Shown here: piece by piece, positions 60,578-64,000 of the stretch
How the letters are laid out: the number at the start of each line of letters is the position of its first letter
Position numbering within the stretch: position 1 is the first letter of the stretch
DNA from: Owenweeksia sp048267305
GTDB lineage: Bacteria; Bacteroidota; Bacteroidia; Flavobacteriales; Schleiferiaceae
Length of the DNA stretch: 64,000 nt
Direction of reading: 5' to 3'
Assembly (NCBI GenBank): GCA_048267305.1
Contig: JBLWXT010000008.1
Location: forward strand, 1-64,000
Position numbers and translations under genes: made by a program
The notes under the pieces: model-generated
The model's input: only the letters and a program-made list of their open reading frames with translations
What the model was told of the DNA's origin: nothing
The model's database searches: none

Positions 60578-63500
60578 ATGGGAAAGAAACTACTTGCGTT
60601 TTTCTTAATCATTTTTGCACTTACGACTTACGCTCAACAACGGCCTGGTTCCTTACGAGGAGTCATTACGAATCAAAAAACCGGAGAGGGTATTCCCTTT
60701 GCCAATATTGTGGTAAAGGATGCTGCTGGAGGAATAGTAGCCGGTGGTTCATCAGATTTTGATGGAGCTTATAATATAAACCCCATTAGTGCCGGTGTTT
60801 ATAATGTCGAGGTTTCGGTTTTAGGATACTCTACCATTAAGTTGGGGGGGATAAGCATCGCACCTAATAGTCCTACCAATAAGGACTTTAAGATGGCGGA
60901 AACCAGCAATGAGTTGGAAGTGGTGGAAGTAACTTGGACTGAACCTCTTATCGATAAGAATAAGGCCACTAAATCCTTTAGTGCCGAGGATATAAAGGAA
61001 CTGGCTGTGAGGGGTATCGGAGGCGTTGTGGCCAATGCTGCAGGTGCTACCGCTGATGCCAACGGTAATATTAACGTTCGCGGATCTCGTTCTGAAGGAA
61101 CTGTATTTTATGTTAATGGTGTGAAAATGAGGAGTAATGTAAATATTCCTCAGGCAGCCATACAGTCAACTGAAATTATTACCGGTGGATTGCCTGCACA
61201 GTATGGAGATGCTGTGGGTGGTGTTGTAAATACCACAACAAGAGGCGCTAGTCCTGTTTATTTTGGTAGTGCCGAAGTATTGACTTCATACCCTTTTGAT
61301 TTTAAATTGTTTGGTGACAGACCTGTTGATCCTCAAAATTATAACCTTGGGGCTTTAACCTTGGGTGGTCCGCTACCAATTTGGCAGGAGAAAGACCCGA
61401 AGACCGGGGATTTAACTCCACGTATTGGTTTTCTTTTAGCAGCTGAATTTCAGTTTTTAGAAGAGCCTACTCCAACTGTACTGCCTTATGGTCAGGTTAA
61501 TCCTGATACTCTGGAGTCAATTCGTCAGCGCCCAATCGTGATTGATTCAAGTGGTACAAGTTTTATCAACAGAACTGAACTTGTGGATGCCCGATCTATA
61601 TCAGATGTATGGGTGCGCCCAGATTCTGAAAGAAAGGATGTTAGGTTAAATGGTAGCCTTCAAATTAAAACCAGTAAGTATACAAATGTTACTATTGGTG
61701 GGCTTTTGGATTATACTAACGCCAAGAGGGCAAGTTACTCCAATCACCTTTTTAACTATCAAAGTAACCTGGATCAGATTACTTCTGACTGGAGTGCATA
61801 TGTGAGATTCCAGCAGATATTTCCTAACAGTGATGAGAAGTCGCTAATTAAAAATGCCTTCTACACCATTCAGGCAGATTACTCTCAAAACAATAATAAA
61901 ATCTACGATAAGGATTTCGGTGATGACTTTTTCAGCTATGGCCACGTAGGTAAGTTTGATATTCAAAACACACCACAGTTTGCAGCAGGTCAGGATTCTG
62001 TAACCGGAATTTTAGCATATCGCTATGTGGGAGATGATGATACTAATATTGTGTACACTCCGGGAACGGCTAATCCGATTCTTGCAAATTACATGAGTGC
62101 TTATTATGATTTGGCAGCTTCTAACCCGGGTCTTAATACTTCCGATTTCAGCATCTTTCAATCAAGTGTAACACCTCCTGTGAATGGTCAAAATCCTTTG
62201 TCGGTTTACAATAACCTTTGGGGAAACACCGGTGCAGTACAAAGTGTGAACACCAACGGTGTTACAGGTGCCAACTATTTTATTCAGAAAAACAGCCAGT
62301 TCAGGGTGACTGCTTCAACAAGTTTTGATATTCAAAATCACTCTCTGATTGTTGGTTTTGAGTACGAACAGCGCACGGACCGCAGTTACGCATTGGATGC
62401 TACATCCCTTTGGGAAAGAATGCGTGCTTTTCAAAATGCTCCAAACACTCAGCTGGATTTAACAAACCCTCTTTTGGTGTTGGCTGATGGACGAGTGGTT
62501 AGCTACAGTGATGTACAACCCGGAGATGTTTTTAACGATACCATTATTTATAACAGAGCCTATTCAGCTAACGAGGCAAGTTCCTTTGCGGAGAATGTGC
62601 GTGAAGCTTTAGGTATGGATAGGTACAGTACAGAAATGATCAACATCGATAACATGGATCCAAGTTTGTTCTCTCTGGATATGTTTTCGGCTGATGAATT
62701 GATAAACCCTAACGGTACCCGATTTGTTGGATACTATGGATATGATCACACCGGTCAGATACTTGATTACGATCCGGATATCTCTGACTTCTTTTTAGAC
62801 AGAGATGCTGATGGAAGACTGACGAGACCAGTTGGCGCATTTAAGCCTATCTATATCGCAGGTTATATTCAGGATCAGTTTAGCTTTAGAGATTTGACAT
62901 TTAATGTTGGTGTGAGGTTGGATCGATTTGACCTGAACCAACAAGTACTTCGTGATCCCTATATCCTTTACCCATTCTTTACTGTTGATGATATTCCAAA
63001 TTCGCCACTTGCTGGGCAGGTTGAAAGTATTCCGGCTTCTATCGGCAGTGACTACAGAGTTTATGTAAGTAGTTATAATTATAGTAGTGCTACTATTGTT
63101 GGGTACAGAAGCGGGGATAACTTTTATGATTCAGAGGGTGAGTTGTTGGCTGACCCAAGTATATTGTCTGACCTTGCAGGGGGTGGTATCAAGCCATTCC
63201 TTCAAACTGTGCCTGATGATCGTATTGCCGAAGAGGAAAAGCAAGGTGGGAAATTTATACCAGCTGAGTCATTTGTAGATTATACTCCACAAACGGTTGT
63301 AATGCCCCGTATTGCCTTTAACTTCCCGATTACTGACGAAGCCATATTTATTGCGCATTACGATATATTGGCTCAACGTCCTACTACAGCTCTGGCACGT
63401 CTTGATCCATTCGATTATCTTGATCTGATTAACTCTAGAAACCAGGGAACCCTTAACAATCCAGATCTTAAACCACAGCGTACAACAGAGTATGAAATCG

Positions 63501-64000
63501 GTTTCAAGCAGGTTCTTACGCCAAAAACAGCTATTAAGATTTCGGCTTTCTATCGTGAGTTAAGAGATCTTATCCAAACCGTAGCTTTTACTCAGGCTTA
63601 TCCAATTACTTATGTTGCTTATGGTAACCGTGATTTTGGTACAACAAAGGGTTTTACCCTTGAGTACGAGATGCGCAGAACCAACAACCTGAAGCTTGAT
63701 GCAAACTATACTTTGCAGTTTGCCAACGGAACCGGATCAAGTACTACTAGTGGTGCTAACCTTGCACGTGCAGGGCAGCCAAACCTTAGATATATCCTGC
63801 CTTTGAATTATGATAATCGTCATCAGATTTCTATCCGCTTGGATTATCGTTATGGAAAAGGTAGCGCATATGACGGTCCGGTATGGTTTGATAAAAACAT
63901 TTTTGAAAGATTTGGAGTAAACCTTGTAATGAATGCTTTATCAGGTTCGCCTTATACCAAGAGGGATGCTCCTTATATTATTACTACTACAAACCCATCT
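60578..64000 (+). CDS. TonB-dependent receptor, Oar-like, cut by the window edge
   Basis: The open frame runs 1141 codons from the ATG at 60578 without a stop to the edge. It has a signal peptide (LLAFFLIIFALTTYAQQ), a CarboxypepD_reg-like domain (LRGVITNQKTGEGIPFANIV), a plug domain (VNVRGSRSEGTVFYVNGVKM-like, about residues 165-230) and a long barrel. The size and the plug style resemble the Oar family of Bacteroidota outer-membrane proteins; the substrate is unknown. No SusD partner is seen before it. It needs the downstream sequence to confirm the end. Confidence 0.88.
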   Translation, partial: MGKKLLAFFLIIFALTTYAQQRPGSLRGVITNQKTGEGIPFANIVVKDAAGGIVAGGSSDFDGAYNINPISAGVYNVEVSVLGYSTIKLGGISIAPNSPTNKDFKMAETSNELEVVEVTWTEPLIDKNKATKSFSAEDIKELAVRGIGGVVANAAGATADANGNINVRGSRSEGTVFYVNGVKMRSNVNIPQAAIQSTEIITGGLPAQYGDAVGGVVNTTTRGASPVYFGSAEVLTSYPFDFKLFGDRPVDPQNYNLGALTLGGPLPIWQEKDPKTGDLTPRIGFLLAAEFQFLEEPTPTVLPYGQVNPDTLESIRQRPIVIDSSGTSFINRTELVDARSISDVWVRPDSERKDVRLNGSLQIKTSKYTNVTIGGLLDYTNAKRASYSNHLFNYQSNLDQITSDWSAYVRFQQIFPNSDEKSLIKNAFYTIQADYSQNNNKIYDKDFGDDFFSYGHVGKFDIQNTPQFAAGQDSVTGILAYRYVGDDDTNIVYTPGTANPILANYMSAYYDLAASNPGLNTSDFSIFQSSVTPPVNGQNPLSVYNNLWGNTGAVQSVNTNGVTGANYFIQKNSQFRVTASTSFDIQNHSLIVGFEYEQRTDRSYALDATSLWERMRAFQNAPNTQLDLTNPLLVLADGRVVSYSDVQPGDVFNDTIIYNRAYSANEASSFAENVREALGMDRYSTEMINIDNMDPSLFSLDMFSADELINPNGTRFVGYYGYDHTGQILDYDPDISDFFLDRDADGRLTRPVGAFKPIYIAGYIQDQFSFRDLTFNVGVRLDRFDLNQQVLRDPYILYPFFTVDDIPNSPLAGQVESIPASIGSDYRVYVSSYNYSSATIVGYRSGDNFYDSEGELLADPSILSDLAGGGIKPFLQTVPDDRIAEEEKQGGKFIPAESFVDYTPQTVVMPRIAFNFPITDEAIFIAHYDILAQRPTTALARLDPFDYLDLINSRNQGTLNNPDLKPQRTTEYEIGFKQVLTPKTAIKISAFYRELRDLIQTVAFTQAYPITYVAYGNRDFGTTKGFTLEYEMRRTNNLKLDANYTLQFANGTGSSTTSGANLARAGQPNLRYILPLNYDNRHQISIRLDYRYGKGSAYDGPVWFDKNIFERFGVNLVMNALSGSPYTKRDAPYIITTTNPS

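Noticed and set aside
61000..64000. SusC/SusD polysaccharide locus
   Set aside because: The receptor has the plug and barrel, but no SusD-like lipoprotein or glycan enzymes are in the window, and its size fits Oar-like proteins better.

Overview
The window reads as chromosome of a marine or gliding-type member of the Bacteroidota, most likely order Flavobacteriales. Direct signs are: gliding genes gldA, gldB and gldC; several secreted proteins with C-terminal type IX secretion (T9SS type A) sorting domains; a very short secreted protein ending in a P-x-P-I-D-G-G anchor-like tail; SusC-style TonB receptors with an N-terminal carboxypeptidase-regulatory-like domain; and promoters of the Bacteroidota form TTG, about 19-21 bases, TAnnTTTG. 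Shine-Dalgarno sequences are generally absent. No genus is claimed.

Layout. 1-214 is the cut end of an IS3-family element with a frameshifted OrfA. 474-2911 holds three lipoproteins. 3032-8163 is a mostly minus-strand block for isoprenoids and fatty acids: a UbiA-type prenyltransferase of the archaeal-ether-lipid-like branch, a mevalonate-kinase-like GHMP kinase, diphosphomevalonate decarboxylase, fabD, a four-helix-bundle protein and queD. 8257-15759 holds engB, gldC, gldB, an outer-membrane barrel, nadE, an orphan NarL-type regulator, der, a T9SS protein and gldA. 15895-20127 carries an unknown secreted protein, then rsgA, an e(P4)-type phosphatase and dtd tightly packed, then a MazG-like hydrolase. 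20368-23034 is a TonB receptor under a TPP riboswitch, which makes it a predicted thiamin receptor. 23089-27909 holds five poorly known genes. 28069-32362 is a compact leuA-leuC-leuD-leuB operon.

32370-33055 is a decayed IS3-family element with recognisable orfA and orfB remains. 33126-37413 holds two lipoproteins, a repeat-bearing intergenic region, a DEAD-box helicase and a BRCT protein. 37613-45341 looks accessory: a TetR-led operon (CxxC carboxymuconolactone decarboxylase-like protein, DoxX-like protein broken by an in-frame TGA, Tat-exported haloacid-dehalogenase-like protein) converges on an operon for a quinol monooxygenase, MRJP-like protein, cupin, SDR and MDR, with a divergent AraC regulator. 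A shared TetR operator can be read in three places. 45354-48439 holds a NadR-like kinase, PnuC, a thiamin-binding YkoF-like protein, a GGGP synthase and an Sfp-type transferase; ahcY follows divergently.

49932-52170 is a soluble PAS histidine kinase with two response regulators. Then come an initiator tRNA, era, an LRR protein, ribF, atpD-atpC, a T9SS protein with the P-I-D-G-G mini-protein, a degenerate Rieske-like lipoprotein, and a large Oar-like TonB receptor that runs off the right edge.

The most connected themes are (i) two enzymes resembling the archaeal ether-lipid pathway (GGGP synthase at 47 kb, UbiA-type transferase at 3 kb) in a genome that makes isoprenoids from mevalonate; (ii) thiamin and NAD-precursor salvage (TPP riboswitch receptor, YkoF-PnuC-NadR, nadE); and (iii) the TetR/AraC-controlled detoxification-like island with fresh repeat-mediated rearrangement at its edge.
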